The translations under genes were made by a program, and so were the position numbers. A model generated the notes under the pieces. That model searched no databases and was not told the origin of the DNA. It saw only the letters and a list, made by a program, of their open reading frames with translations. Below are positions 1 to 8,181 of a stretch of DNA of 64,000 nt, piece by piece. Numbering within the stretch: the first letter of the stretch is position 1; every line of letters begins with the position of its first letter. Origin of the DNA: Sphingomonas sp. PP-F2F-G114-C0414. GTDB taxonomy: Bacteria > Pseudomonadota > Alphaproteobacteria > Sphingomonadales > Sphingomonadaceae. The stretch spans positions 186,001-250,000 of the forward strand of contig NZ_RCWT01000009.1 in assembly GCF_003688595.1 (NCBI RefSeq), in the 5' to 3' direction.

Positions 1-845
1 CCTCGGCGCACCTGGCCGATGCGGCGGGAGCGACCGCCGATGCCGCACGACTGCGCAAGCGCAGCGGCAATTGGCGGAACGTGTTCGACAGCACGATCAA
101 TTTCGCGCGACCCAAGCGCGAAGACGGGACATGGATCGAACCGTATGATCCCGTCGCGCTCGGCCATTCCGCGACGTGGCGTGACTATACCGAGAGCAAT
201 AGCTGGCAGGCGACGTTCCTCAACCAGCACGACGTCTACGGCTTGATCGCGGCGATGGGCGGCGATGCGAAGTTCGAGGCCAAGCTCGACGGCCTGTTCA
301 CCGCGTCGTCGGTCCTGCCGAAGGATGCGCCGCCCGACATCAGCGGGCTGGTCGGTCAGTATGCCCACGGCAACGAACCCAGCCATCACGTCGCGTATAT
401 GTACGCGTATTGCGGCGCGGCCTGGAAGACGCAGGCCATGGTCCGCCGGCTGCTGACCGAGATGTACAAGGACGCGCCCGACGGCATCATCGGCAACGAC
501 GATTGCGGTCAGATGAGCGCGTGGTTCGTGCTGAGCGCGCTCGGGCTGTATCCGGTCGATCCGGTGAGCGCGAACTATGTGCTGGGCTCGCCGCTGTTCG
601 ATCGGGCCGAGATGCGCGTCGGCAACGGCAGGACGCTGGTCGTCGAGGCGCGCGGCAATGCGCCCGACCGGCCGTATGTCCAGTCGGTGACGTGGAACCG
701 CAAGCCCTGGACCAGAAGCTGGATCACGCATGCCGATATCGTTCGCGGCGGGCGGCTCGTGTTCGAGATGAGCGACAAGCCCAACCGCAATTTTGGCCGC
801 GCGCCCGCCGATCGGCCGCCAGCAACCACCGGAGTTTCGCGATGA
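1..845 (+). CDS. GH92 family alpha-mannosidase, 3' part only
   Basis: The reading frame is open from the window edge (first full codon at base 3) and covers about the last 280 residues of a glycoside hydrolase family 92 protein, a calcium-dependent exo-alpha-mannosidase family that is exported. Visible family features are the stretch around GQYAHGNEPSHHVAYMY, which carries the conserved His/Glu-rich active-site loop, and GNDDCGQMSAWFVLSALGLY close to the end, the most conserved GH92 block. The signal peptide and N-terminal beta-sandwich lie outside the window. Its stop codon overlaps the start of the following fucosidase gene (ATGA), so the two are probably co-translated and act on the same fucosylated, mannose-rich glycan. 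Family assignment is firm; exact linkage specificity cannot be read. Confidence 0.9.
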   Translation, partial: SAHLADAAGATADAARLRKRSGNWRNVFDSTINFARPKREDGTWIEPYDPVALGHSATWRDYTESNSWQATFLNQHDVYGLIAAMGGDAKFEAKLDGLFTASSVLPKDAPPDISGLVGQYAHGNEPSHHVAYMYAYCGAAWKTQAMVRRLLTEMYKDAPDGIIGNDDCGQMSAWFVLSALGLYPVDPVSANYVLGSPLFDRAEMRVGNGRTLVVEARGNAPDRPYVQSVTWNRKPWTRSWITHADIVRGGRLVFEMSDKPNRNFGRAPADRPPATTGVSR

Positions 846-2836
846 CGTTAGACCTGAACCGCCGCGCGTTGATCGCCGGTACGCTCGCTACTGCTGCGGC
901 TGGCCGGGCCAGTGCGGCGGCTCCGGTCGGTGCACCCGCCCCGTGGGGCGCGACGCCGAGCGTCCGCCAGCTCGCGTGGCACAAGCGCGAGCGCTACGGC
1001 TTCGTCCACTTTACGCTGAACACCTGGACCGACAAGGAATGGGGCTATGGCGACGAGGACCCGAAGCTGTTCGACCCGACCGCGTTCGACCCCGACCAGA
1101 TCGTCGCGGCGGCGAAAAGCGCGGGGCTGACCGGGCTCGTCCTGACCGCCAAGCATCATGACGGCTTCTGCCTCTGGCCCACAAAGCTCACCGAGCATTG
1201 CATCCGCAACAGTCCATACAAAGGCGGCAAGGGCGATATCGTTCGCGAAATGGGCGACGCGTGCCGGCGCGGCGGGATCTCCTACGGCCTCTATCTGTCG
1301 CCGTGGGATCGCAACCGTGCCGACTATGGGAAGCCGTCGTATGTCGAGTATTTCCGCGCGCAGCTGACCGATCTCTGCACCAATTACGGCGAGCTGTTTG
1401 AAGTGTGGTTCGATGGCGCGAACGGCGGCGACGGCTATTATGGCGGCGCGCGCGAGGCGCGGAAGATCGATGCGCCGAAATATTACAACTGGCCGTCGAT
1501 CATCGCGCTGGTCCACAAATTGCAGCCGATGGCGTGTACCTTCGATCCGCTCGGCGCGGATATCCGTTGGGTGGGCAACGAGGACGGCCACGCAGGCGAT
1601 CCCTGCTGGCCGACGATGCCGAACCATCCCTATGTCCAGTCCGAGGGCAATTCGGGCGTGCGCGGGGCGCCGCTATGGTGGCCGGCGGAGACCAATACGT
1701 CGATTCGTCCCGGCTGGTTCTATCATGCCGACGAGGACCTGCAGGTGAAGTCGCCGCAGCGGTTGATGCAGTTCCACGACGAGTCGGTCGGGCGCGGCAC
1801 CAACATGATGCTCAACCTGCCGCCCGATCGCCGGGGGCTGATCGCGGAGCCCGATCTCGCGTCGTTGAAGTCGTTCGGCGATGCGTTGCGGGCAAGCTTC
1901 AAGACCGATCTGGCGAAGGGCGCGGTGGCGACGGCCTCGTCGGTGCGCGGGCGCCAGTTTGCGGCGGCAAACGTGCTCGACGGCAATCGCGACACCTATT
2001 GGAGCACGCCCGATGCGGTGAAGACGCCGTCGCTGGTGCTCGACCTGCCGCCGGGGCGCCGGTTCGACCTGATCCGGATTCGCGAGGCGCTCGACCTCGG
2101 TGTGCGCGTGACGAAGTTCGCGATCGACGTGGCCGACGCGAAGGGCGCGTGGCGCGAGGTCGCGGTGCACGAGTGCATTGGCGCGCAGCGGATCATTAGA
2201 CTGCCCGAGCCGGTGACCGCACGGCGCGTGCGGCTGCGCATCGTCGAGGCGCCGGCATGCCCGGCGATCACCGAACTCTCGCTGTTCCTGAGCGTCGCGC
2301 CGGTCGCGATCGCGGCCTCGCAGGCGACGGGCAACAAGATCATCTCGAAGACCGGGTGGACGATCGTCAGCGCGATCCAGCACACTCTGGCGATGAAGGC
2401 GGGCAAACCGGATTTCGCGGGCGAGAAATCGCTGGCGGGTGTGGTGAAGCCCGGATTGCCCGGCGCGGAAGCGGTGCTCGACGACGACCTTGCCACCGTC
2501 TGGACGACGCCCGCGCCGACCCCGACGAGCATCGTGATGCTGATGATCGACATGGGCAAGGCGGAGAACGTCGCCGGGTTCAGCCTGACGCCGACGCGGC
2601 AGGCGTTGCCCGATGCAGGACCGCCGGGGCGCTACCGCGTCGAGACGAGCGAGGACGGCAGGACCTGGACGCCGGCGGACGAGGGCGAGTTCGGCAACAT
2701 CGCCTACGCCCGGGCGACGCAGCGCATCACCTTCGCGAAGGCTCGGCAGGCGCGCTACCTGATGCTGGGGTTCACGACGGTGGCGACCGCGCAGCCGAAG
2801 ATGGCGATCGCCGGGATCGGCGCGTTCCGGCCGTAA
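842..2836 (+). CDS. GH29 alpha-L-fucosidase with C-terminal F5/8-type sugar-binding domains
   Basis: Predicted secreted retaining alpha-L-fucosidase of 664 residues. The N-terminus carries a twin-arginine-type signal (NRRALIAG followed by an Ala-rich stretch). Residues about 35-350 form the GH29 barrel: TAKHHDGFCLWP is the substrate-binding His-His block, and the catalytic nucleophile is probably Asp191 in FEVWFDG. Downstream are one clear discoidin/CBM32-like domain (about 355-480, containing ANVLDGNRDTYW) and a second similar one (about 530-664, with AVLDDDLATVWTT). The start is set by the ATGA overlap with the upstream GH92 gene. Together the pair suggests trimming of complex glycans such as N-glycans or plant/fungal glycoconjugates, which is inference from family pairing. 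Confidence 0.9.
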   Translation: MTLDLNRRALIAGTLATAAAGRASAAAPVGAPAPWGATPSVRQLAWHKRERYGFVHFTLNTWTDKEWGYGDEDPKLFDPTAFDPDQIVAAAKSAGLTGLVLTAKHHDGFCLWPTKLTEHCIRNSPYKGGKGDIVREMGDACRRGGISYGLYLSPWDRNRADYGKPSYVEYFRAQLTDLCTNYGELFEVWFDGANGGDGYYGGAREARKIDAPKYYNWPSIIALVHKLQPMACTFDPLGADIRWVGNEDGHAGDPCWPTMPNHPYVQSEGNSGVRGAPLWWPAETNTSIRPGWFYHADEDLQVKSPQRLMQFHDESVGRGTNMMLNLPPDRRGLIAEPDLASLKSFGDALRASFKTDLAKGAVATASSVRGRQFAAANVLDGNRDTYWSTPDAVKTPSLVLDLPPGRRFDLIRIREALDLGVRVTKFAIDVADAKGAWREVAVHECIGAQRIIRLPEPVTARRVRLRIVEAPACPAITELSLFLSVAPVAIAASQATGNKIISKTGWTIVSAIQHTLAMKAGKPDFAGEKSLAGVVKPGLPGAEAVLDDDLATVWTTPAPTPTSIVMLMIDMGKAENVAGFSLTPTRQALPDAGPPGRYRVETSEDGRTWTPADEGEFGNIAYARATQRITFAKARQARYLMLGFTTVATAQPKMAIAGIGAFRP

Positions 2837-2858
2837 GACGGGGCGACTACAAGATAGG

Positions 2859-2966
2859 CCCCACCCCGGTGAAGGCCGGGGCCCAATTGGGGGACGGTGA
2901 CAACGGCGGGATGTGCATCGTCATGTCGACCTTGCCAATTGGGCCCTGGCCTTCGCCGGGGTGGGC
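2859..2966. repeat. Family B palindrome, copy 1
   Basis: Long imperfect inverted repeat: left arm CCACCCCGGTGAAGGCCGGG leading to CCCAATTGGGG, right arm CCAATTGGGCCC leading to GCCGGGGTGGG, with about 40 unique bases between. It shares arms and the CCAATTGG core with four other copies in this window. It opens the 403-bp gene-free stretch after the fucosidase gene. The rest of that stretch holds a small hairpin and a family A element; I see no gene there. Confidence 0.85.
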
Positions 2967-2993
2967 ATACTCGACCGAGAAACACCTCCCGCC

Positions 2994-3020
2994 GTCACCC
3001 CGGACCTGTTCCGGGGTGAC
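2994..3020. repeat. Short perfect hairpin (GTCACCCCGGA stem)
   Basis: Eleven-base arms GTCACCCCGGA and TCCGGGGTGAC separated by CCTGT. It looks like a single-hairpin relative of the family A arms (same 'CGTCA...TGACG' edges, different stem). No T-run follows, so I do not call it a terminator. Confidence 0.7.
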
Positions 3021-3048
3021 GTGGAGCTGCGTAGTTTCTCCCCAACCC

Positions 3049-3130
3049 CGTCATCCTGACGAAAGTCAGGACCCAGAGCCACAGGCGTGCCGACCGTTAC
3101 TCTGGATCCTGACTTCCGTCAGGATGACGG
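3049..3130. repeat. Family A double-hairpin palindrome, copy 1
   Basis: Left arm CGTCATCCTGACGAAAGTCA, right arm ending TGACTTCCGTCAGGATGACG. Each arm is itself a small hairpin (CCTGAC-GAAA-GTCAGG on the left). The right arm has one change (TTCC for TTTC) in the loop. This is the only copy not directly next to a stop codon; it follows family B copy 1. Confidence 0.9.
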
Positions 3131-3239
3131 AGTTTCGGGATGACGGGCCTGTAGGTTGGTGGCCGTCCCATCGCCAGGGGCTGGGCTAGCCGGCTCCGAT
3201 CGGGCATGGCCTCCCGCGACACTGTGGGTGAGCGTACAG

Positions 3240-4634
3240 ATGGACGAGAAAGCAACTATCGCGCGGATCGCTGGCCCCGAGGATCATGTCGTCGTGGTGG
3301 GCGGCGGCTTCTCGGGTGCGTTGTTCGCGGTCAATCTGATGCGGCACGCGGGGCCGCGCGTCACGCTCATCGAGCGCCGCGACCGGCAGCTCGCGCGCGG
3401 CGTCGCGTATAGCGCGGCGCATCCCGACCACCTGCTCAACGTTCGCGCGGGCAACATGAGTGCGCTCCCCGACGATCCCGATCACTTCGTCCGCTGGCTG
3501 GAGGCGCACGGCAAGGGCGACCGCAAGACCTTCGTCCCGCGCACCACCTACGGCGCGTATCTCCGCGAACTGCTCGACGCGGCGATCGCGGAATCGGACG
3601 GCCGGCTGGTGCATGTCGAAGGCGAGGTCTGCGCGATCGAGCCGGTCGCAGGAGACGGCGTGACGCTCAAAATGGCGGACGGGCGGACGATCGCCGCCGA
3701 TACCGCGGTGCTCGCGCTAGGCAACCTGCCGCCGCACACCCCGCCGGGCTTAAAGCCCGACGCACTGCCCGCGGGCGTGTATTGCGCCGATCCGTGGGCG
3801 GCCGATCTCGCGGAAGGACTGGGCGCGGACGACACCGTCGTGCTGGTCGGGACCGGGCTGACCGCGATCGACGCCGCGTTGCTGCTCGATGCGCAAGGGT
3901 TCGCGGGCCAGATCCTCTCGATGTCGCGTCGCGGTCTGTCGCCACGCCGCCACGTCGACGGCGCGCCCGCGCATCGCGGTGTCGCGGAGAAGCCGCAGGG
4001 CGGGCTGACCGATCTCGTCCGTCATGTCCGCGCGCGCGCCGCCGATGCCGGATGGCGTTGCGCGGTCGACGAGCTTCGCCCGGTCACGCAGATGCTGTGG
4101 TCCGCCGCGTCGCAGGAGGTGCGCGGGCGATTCCTGCGTCATCTCCGCCCCTATTGGGACGTGCACCGTCACCGCCTCGCGCCGCGTGTCGCCGAGCGCG
4201 TCGAGGCACTCGTCGCCAGTGGGCAGCTGAAATTCGCGGCCGGCAAGATCGTCTCCGCCGACGCCGATGGGACCGGCGCGAAACTGACCTGGCGACCGCG
4301 CGGCACGACCGAACCCGTCGTCACGCACGCCGCGCGGATCGTCAATTGCACCGGTCCGCAGGGTGACCTGTTGCGCTCGGAAGAACCGCTCGTGAAGCAC
4401 CTGCTCGCGGCCGGCGCGATCAGGCCGGATCCGCTCCGGCTCGGTGTCGACGTCGACGCGCAGTCGCGCGCGATTCGGCGCGATGGCACCCCCGATGACC
4501 GGATCCACTGCATCGGCCCGATGACCCGTGGCGGGCTGTGGGAAGTCGTTGCGGTGCCCGATATCCGCGTCCAGAGCTGGGATCTCGCGCGGCGCCTGTC
4601 GAACGCGCAATGGGTCGGCGGCGAGGGGCTCTGA
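3240..4634 (+). CDS. FAD/NAD(P)-binding oxidoreductase-like protein
   Basis: A 464-residue soluble protein with an N-terminal dinucleotide-binding fold: VVVVGGGFSGALFAVNL is the GxGxxG FAD motif, followed by an acidic ribose-binding residue in TLIERRD. The next block, GVAYSAAHPDHLLNVRAGNMSAL, is characteristic of the NAD_binding_9 / COG4529 family. A second nucleotide motif, VVLVGTGLTAIDAALLL, lies near residue 200. Substrate is unknown for this family; members often sit near siderophore or secondary-metabolite genes, but nothing here supports that. I chose the ATG directly before the conserved domain; a GTG four codons upstream is also possible. It stands alone between a repeat block and opgD. 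Confidence 0.8.
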   Translation: MDEKATIARIAGPEDHVVVVGGGFSGALFAVNLMRHAGPRVTLIERRDRQLARGVAYSAAHPDHLLNVRAGNMSALPDDPDHFVRWLEAHGKGDRKTFVPRTTYGAYLRELLDAAIAESDGRLVHVEGEVCAIEPVAGDGVTLKMADGRTIAADTAVLALGNLPPHTPPGLKPDALPAGVYCADPWAADLAEGLGADDTVVLVGTGLTAIDAALLLDAQGFAGQILSMSRRGLSPRRHVDGAPAHRGVAEKPQGGLTDLVRHVRARAADAGWRCAVDELRPVTQMLWSAASQEVRGRFLRHLRPYWDVHRHRLAPRVAERVEALVASGQLKFAAGKIVSADADGTGAKLTWRPRGTTEPVVTHAARIVNCTGPQGDLLRSEEPLVKHLLAAGAIRPDPLRLGVDVDAQSRAIRRDGTPDDRIHCIGPMTRGGLWEVVAVPDIRVQSWDLARRLSNAQWVGGEGL

Positions 4635-4762
4635 GCGCCTGATACCTCCGCTGGAGCCCTGGGGCGCGGTGGGGTGCGCCTCAACCACGGCCTGTCGACG
4701 CGCGCGCGCACCCGCTATATGTTACCGCGTCGCAACATGATGATTTTCAAGGGAGCCACGGC

Positions 4763-6259
4763 ATGATCGGTCGACGCGAAGTGATGACCGCGCTGGGTCT
4801 GTTGGGGTTCGCCCCGCAGGCGGCCGCCGCGATGGCGCGCACCGCCACGGGAAAGACCGAGCTGTTCTCTTGGGAGGCACTGCAGGCGCGCGCCGCAACG
4901 CTCGCCACCAAGCCGTACCAGGCCCCCGCCAAGGTCGCCGCCGCCGCCGCGATCGATTACGACAAGGTCGGCAGCATCCGCTTCCGCGCCGACAAGACGC
5001 TGGCGGGCGGCATCCGCCTCTTCCCGCTCGGCCGCTATGCGCCGATGCCGGTCGCGATCAACGTCGTCGAAGGGGGGCAAGCGCAGCGTATCGAATTTTC
5101 GCGCGCGTTGTTCGAGGCCGAAGAAGGCCACGCCGCCGCGCTCGGCATCGCAGGGTTCCGCGCGATGGCACCGGGCGGCACCAGCGACTGGATGGCGTTC
5201 CAGGGCGCCTCCTATTTCCGCACCGCCGGTGCGCAGGATCAATATGGCCTGTCCGCGCGCGGTCTCGCGATCAACACGGGGTTGCCCGGTCGCGAGGAAT
5301 TCCCCGATTTCACCGAATTCTGGATCGAGCGCACCGGCAACGATGCCTACACGATCTACGCGCTGATGGATGGCGCGAGCGTCACCGGCGCGTACCGCAT
5401 TCAGTCGCGGCACGTCGCCGGCGCGGGAGTCGAGCAGCAGGTCTCGTCCGTGCTCAACGTGCGCCGCGACATCGAACGGCTCGGCATCGCGCCTGCTACC
5501 AGCATGTTCTGGTACGGCGAGGGCAACCGTGCGGCCGCGGTCGACTGGCGTCCCGAGATCCACGATTCGGACGGGCTCGCTCTGCTGACCGGCGCTGGCG
5601 AGCGTATCTGGCGGCCGCTCAACAACCCGCCGCACGATACGCTGGACAGTTTCGCGGACCAGGCGCCCAAGGGGTTCGGCCTGATCCAGCGCGACCGCAA
5701 TTTCGATCACTACCAGGACGACGGCGCGTTCTACGATCGTCGCCCGAACCTGTGGGTCCAGCCGCAGGGCGACTGGGGCAAGGGCGCGGTGATGCTGTAT
5801 GCGTTCCCGACCAGCAGCGAGACGGTCGACAACGTCGTCTCGTTCTGGACGCCCGCCGCACCCGCCAAGGCCGGGCAGCGACTGCAGTTCGATTATACGC
5901 TGTCCTGGAAATCAGCCGATCCGACCGCTGTCGCCACCACCGCGCACGTCGTCGATTGCTGGCAGGGCGTCGCGGGCAGGCCAGGCGCGGAGCCGGTCAA
6001 GGGTGCACGCAAACTGGTCGTGGATTTCGTCGGAACCGGTCTGGCCGGGCTCGACCGGCAGAGCGGCGTGATGGCGAAGATCAATGTCGTCCGCGGGAAA
6101 GTGCTCGCCAACGCGGCCTATCCGGTGGTCGGCCAGAAGAATCGCTGGCGCGTCACCGCCGACGTGGCCCCCGATGCGCAAGGACCCGCCGACGTCAGGC
6201 TGTTCCTTACGCGCGGTGGTCGTGCGCTCAGTGAAACCGTCCTGACGCCGATCTTCTGA
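4763..6259 (+). CDS. opgD: Periplasmic glucan biosynthesis protein OpgD/OpgG (MdoD/MdoG)
   Basis: Exported protein of 498 residues for making osmoregulated periplasmic glucans; family members shape the glucan backbone or its branches in the periplasm. The N-terminus (GRREVMTALGLLGF, then an AAAA stretch) is Tat-like, as in OpgD rather than the Sec-dependent OpgG. The start of the mature domain, with SWEALQARAATLA and the repeated YDKVGSIRFR-type block, matches the MdoG family, and length is normal. A plausible Shine-Dalgarno (AAGGGAG) precedes the ATG. The stop overlaps the opgH start by one base, giving a two-gene operon. I favour opgD because of the Tat signal; opgG is the alternative name. 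Confidence 0.9.
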   Translation: MIGRREVMTALGLLGFAPQAAAAMARTATGKTELFSWEALQARAATLATKPYQAPAKVAAAAAIDYDKVGSIRFRADKTLAGGIRLFPLGRYAPMPVAINVVEGGQAQRIEFSRALFEAEEGHAAALGIAGFRAMAPGGTSDWMAFQGASYFRTAGAQDQYGLSARGLAINTGLPGREEFPDFTEFWIERTGNDAYTIYALMDGASVTGAYRIQSRHVAGAGVEQQVSSVLNVRRDIERLGIAPATSMFWYGEGNRAAAVDWRPEIHDSDGLALLTGAGERIWRPLNNPPHDTLDSFADQAPKGFGLIQRDRNFDHYQDDGAFYDRRPNLWVQPQGDWGKGAVMLYAFPTSSETVDNVVSFWTPAAPAKAGQRLQFDYTLSWKSADPTAVATTAHVVDCWQGVAGRPGAEPVKGARKLVVDFVGTGLAGLDRQSGVMAKINVVRGKVLANAAYPVVGQKNRWRVTADVAPDAQGPADVRLFLTRGGRALSETVLTPIF

Positions 6260-8079
6260 TGACCGTGCTTCCCGCCGTGATGCCCCCCATGATGCCGGGC
6301 GAAACCCCGATCGAGATGCTCCCGCAGCGTTTCGACGGGCCGCCGCCACCCTGGTCCGCACCCGAGCCGGGACCGGGGATGGTCGTGTCATCGGACGACA
6401 TGCTCGCGCGCCGGATCATCCTCGTGCTGATGACCGGGTTGCTGGCGACCGCGGCGTCGTCGGCGGTGCAGGAATCGCTGCTCGCGGATGGACTGAGCTT
6501 CTGGGATGTGGCGCTGCTGGCGTTGTTCTTCCCGCTGTTCGCGTGGATTTCGTTCGGATTCATGAACGCCGCGATCGGCTTCGTGCTGTTGATGACCGGC
6601 GGCCATCCGGGGTTCGTGCCGACCCCGCGACAATCGGAACCACTCGAAGGACGCACCGCGATCCTGATGCCGGTCCACAACGAGGACATCGATGCGGTGT
6701 TCGAGCGGATCGCGTGGATGGCACGCGCGATCGCCGCCGGCGGTGTCGCCGACCGGTTCGACATCTTCATCCTGAGCGATTCGGGCGAACCGGCGGAAGC
6801 GGCCGAGGTCGCGGCGTGGCAGCGCCTCGCGCCGACGCTCGACTGCGCGCTTTATTACCGCCGCCGGACCGTGAACGTCGGCCGTAAGCCGGGCAACGTC
6901 GCGGAATGGATCCGGCGGTTCGGCGGCGGCTATCGCTACATGCTGATGCTCGACGCGGACAGCCTGATGGGCGGCAACACGATCATCGGCATGGCGCAGG
7001 TGCTCGAACGGCGGCCGGCGGTGGCGCTGCTCCAGACAGTGCCAGCGGTGATCAACGGCGTGACGCTGTTCCAGCGCTGGATGCAGTTCGCCAGCCGGCT
7101 GTACGGCCCGATCTCGACCGCCGGCCTCGTCTGGTGGTCGGGTTCGGAGGCGACCTTCTGGGGCCACAACGCGATGATCCGTATCGAGGCGTTCGCGGCG
7201 AGCTGCGGCCTGCCCAACCTTCCCGGTCGCGCGCCGTTCGGCGGTGTCATCATGAGCCACGACATGGTCGAAGCGGCGCTGTTGCGGCGGCGCGGCTGGC
7301 GCGTCCACATGCTGATGACCGAGGAGACGTTCGAGGAATATCCGCCGACGCTGATCGACGCGGCGGTGCGCGACCGGCGCTGGGCGCAGGGCAATATCCA
7401 GCATCTCAGCCTGCTGACGTCGTCGGGGTTCCACTGGGTCAGCCGGCTGCAACTGCTGATGGGTGCGTCGGCGTTCATCACCTCGCCGGTGTGGCTGCTG
7501 ATGATCGCGACGAGCGTGGTGCAGGCGCTGATCGGCGAGCGCAACATCGTCGAGGCGCAGACCTCGCTCCAGGTGCTGTTCGTCACGCTGTTGCTGCTGT
7601 TCGGGCCGAAGCTGTTGAGCGTGATCTGGGCGTTCTCGAATGCGGAGCGTCGCGAGGGGTTCGGTGGACGACGCGGGATCGTCCGGTCGGTGCTGGTCGA
7701 CGTGCCGTTTTCTATGCTGTTGGCGCCGGTGATCGCGTTGACGCAGACCATCGATCTGGCCGGGATATTGATGGGACGAAAGTCGGGTTGGGCGCCGCAG
7801 AACCGCGATGCGCACGAACTTTCGTTGGCCGACGTGATGCCGCGCTATCGCTGGCATGTCGGGGTGGGCGTGGCGCTGCTGCTGGTAACCCCGTTCGCGC
7901 CGATCACCGCGGCCTGGCTCGCGCCGGTGACTCTGGGACTGTTGCTCAGTCCGTTCCTGACGATGCTGACGGCGAGTGAGAAGGCGGGGCGGTGGGCGCT
8001 GTCGCACGGCATGTTCGTGGAGCCGGGCGAGCATGTTTCGGTGCTGTCGCGACCGTCGCTGCCGGCGCATAGCGGTTAA
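6259..8079 (+). CDS. opgH: Glucan biosynthesis glucosyltransferase OpgH (MdoH)
   Basis: Inner-membrane family 2 glycosyltransferase of 606 residues that polymerises the glucan backbone from UDP-glucose and passes it across the membrane. Visible elements: two N-terminal membrane segments (about 50-70 and 85-115), the cytoplasmic GT domain with the metal-binding DAD at 232-234, and RDRRWAQGN at 371-379, matching the QxxRW-type acceptor-site motif. Several hydrophobic segments follow (about 400-560). It is shorter than the 847-residue E. coli protein, mainly at the N-terminus, which is usual for alphaproteobacteria. Directly co-translated with opgD. Downstream lies a family A palindrome 8 bp after the stop. 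Confidence 0.93.
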   Translation: MTVLPAVMPPMMPGETPIEMLPQRFDGPPPPWSAPEPGPGMVVSSDDMLARRIILVLMTGLLATAASSAVQESLLADGLSFWDVALLALFFPLFAWISFGFMNAAIGFVLLMTGGHPGFVPTPRQSEPLEGRTAILMPVHNEDIDAVFERIAWMARAIAAGGVADRFDIFILSDSGEPAEAAEVAAWQRLAPTLDCALYYRRRTVNVGRKPGNVAEWIRRFGGGYRYMLMLDADSLMGGNTIIGMAQVLERRPAVALLQTVPAVINGVTLFQRWMQFASRLYGPISTAGLVWWSGSEATFWGHNAMIRIEAFAASCGLPNLPGRAPFGGVIMSHDMVEAALLRRRGWRVHMLMTEETFEEYPPTLIDAAVRDRRWAQGNIQHLSLLTSSGFHWVSRLQLLMGASAFITSPVWLLMIATSVVQALIGERNIVEAQTSLQVLFVTLLLLFGPKLLSVIWAFSNAERREGFGGRRGIVRSVLVDVPFSMLLAPVIALTQTIDLAGILMGRKSGWAPQNRDAHELSLADVMPRYRWHVGVGVALLLVTPFAPITAAWLAPVTLGLLLSPFLTMLTASEKAGRWALSHGMFVEPGEHVSVLSRPSLPAHSG

Positions 8080-8086
8080 CCCCCGC

Positions 8087-8176
8087 ACTTCGTCATCCTG
8101 ACGAAAGTCAGGACCCAGAGCCACGCAGGGCGCCGCTCGTTACCCTGGGTCCTGACTTTCGTCAGGATGACGAAGT
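8087..8176. repeat. Family A double-hairpin palindrome, copy 2
   Basis: Perfectly mirrored outer edges (ACTTCGTCATCC / GGATGACGAAGT) enclosing the GAAA and TTTC arm hairpins and a short unique centre. It fills the gap between two convergent genes, 8 bp from the opgH stop and 5 bp from the MFS stop, so it could serve as a shared 3'-end structure for both transcripts. Confidence 0.93.
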
Positions 8177-8181
8177 AGGCG

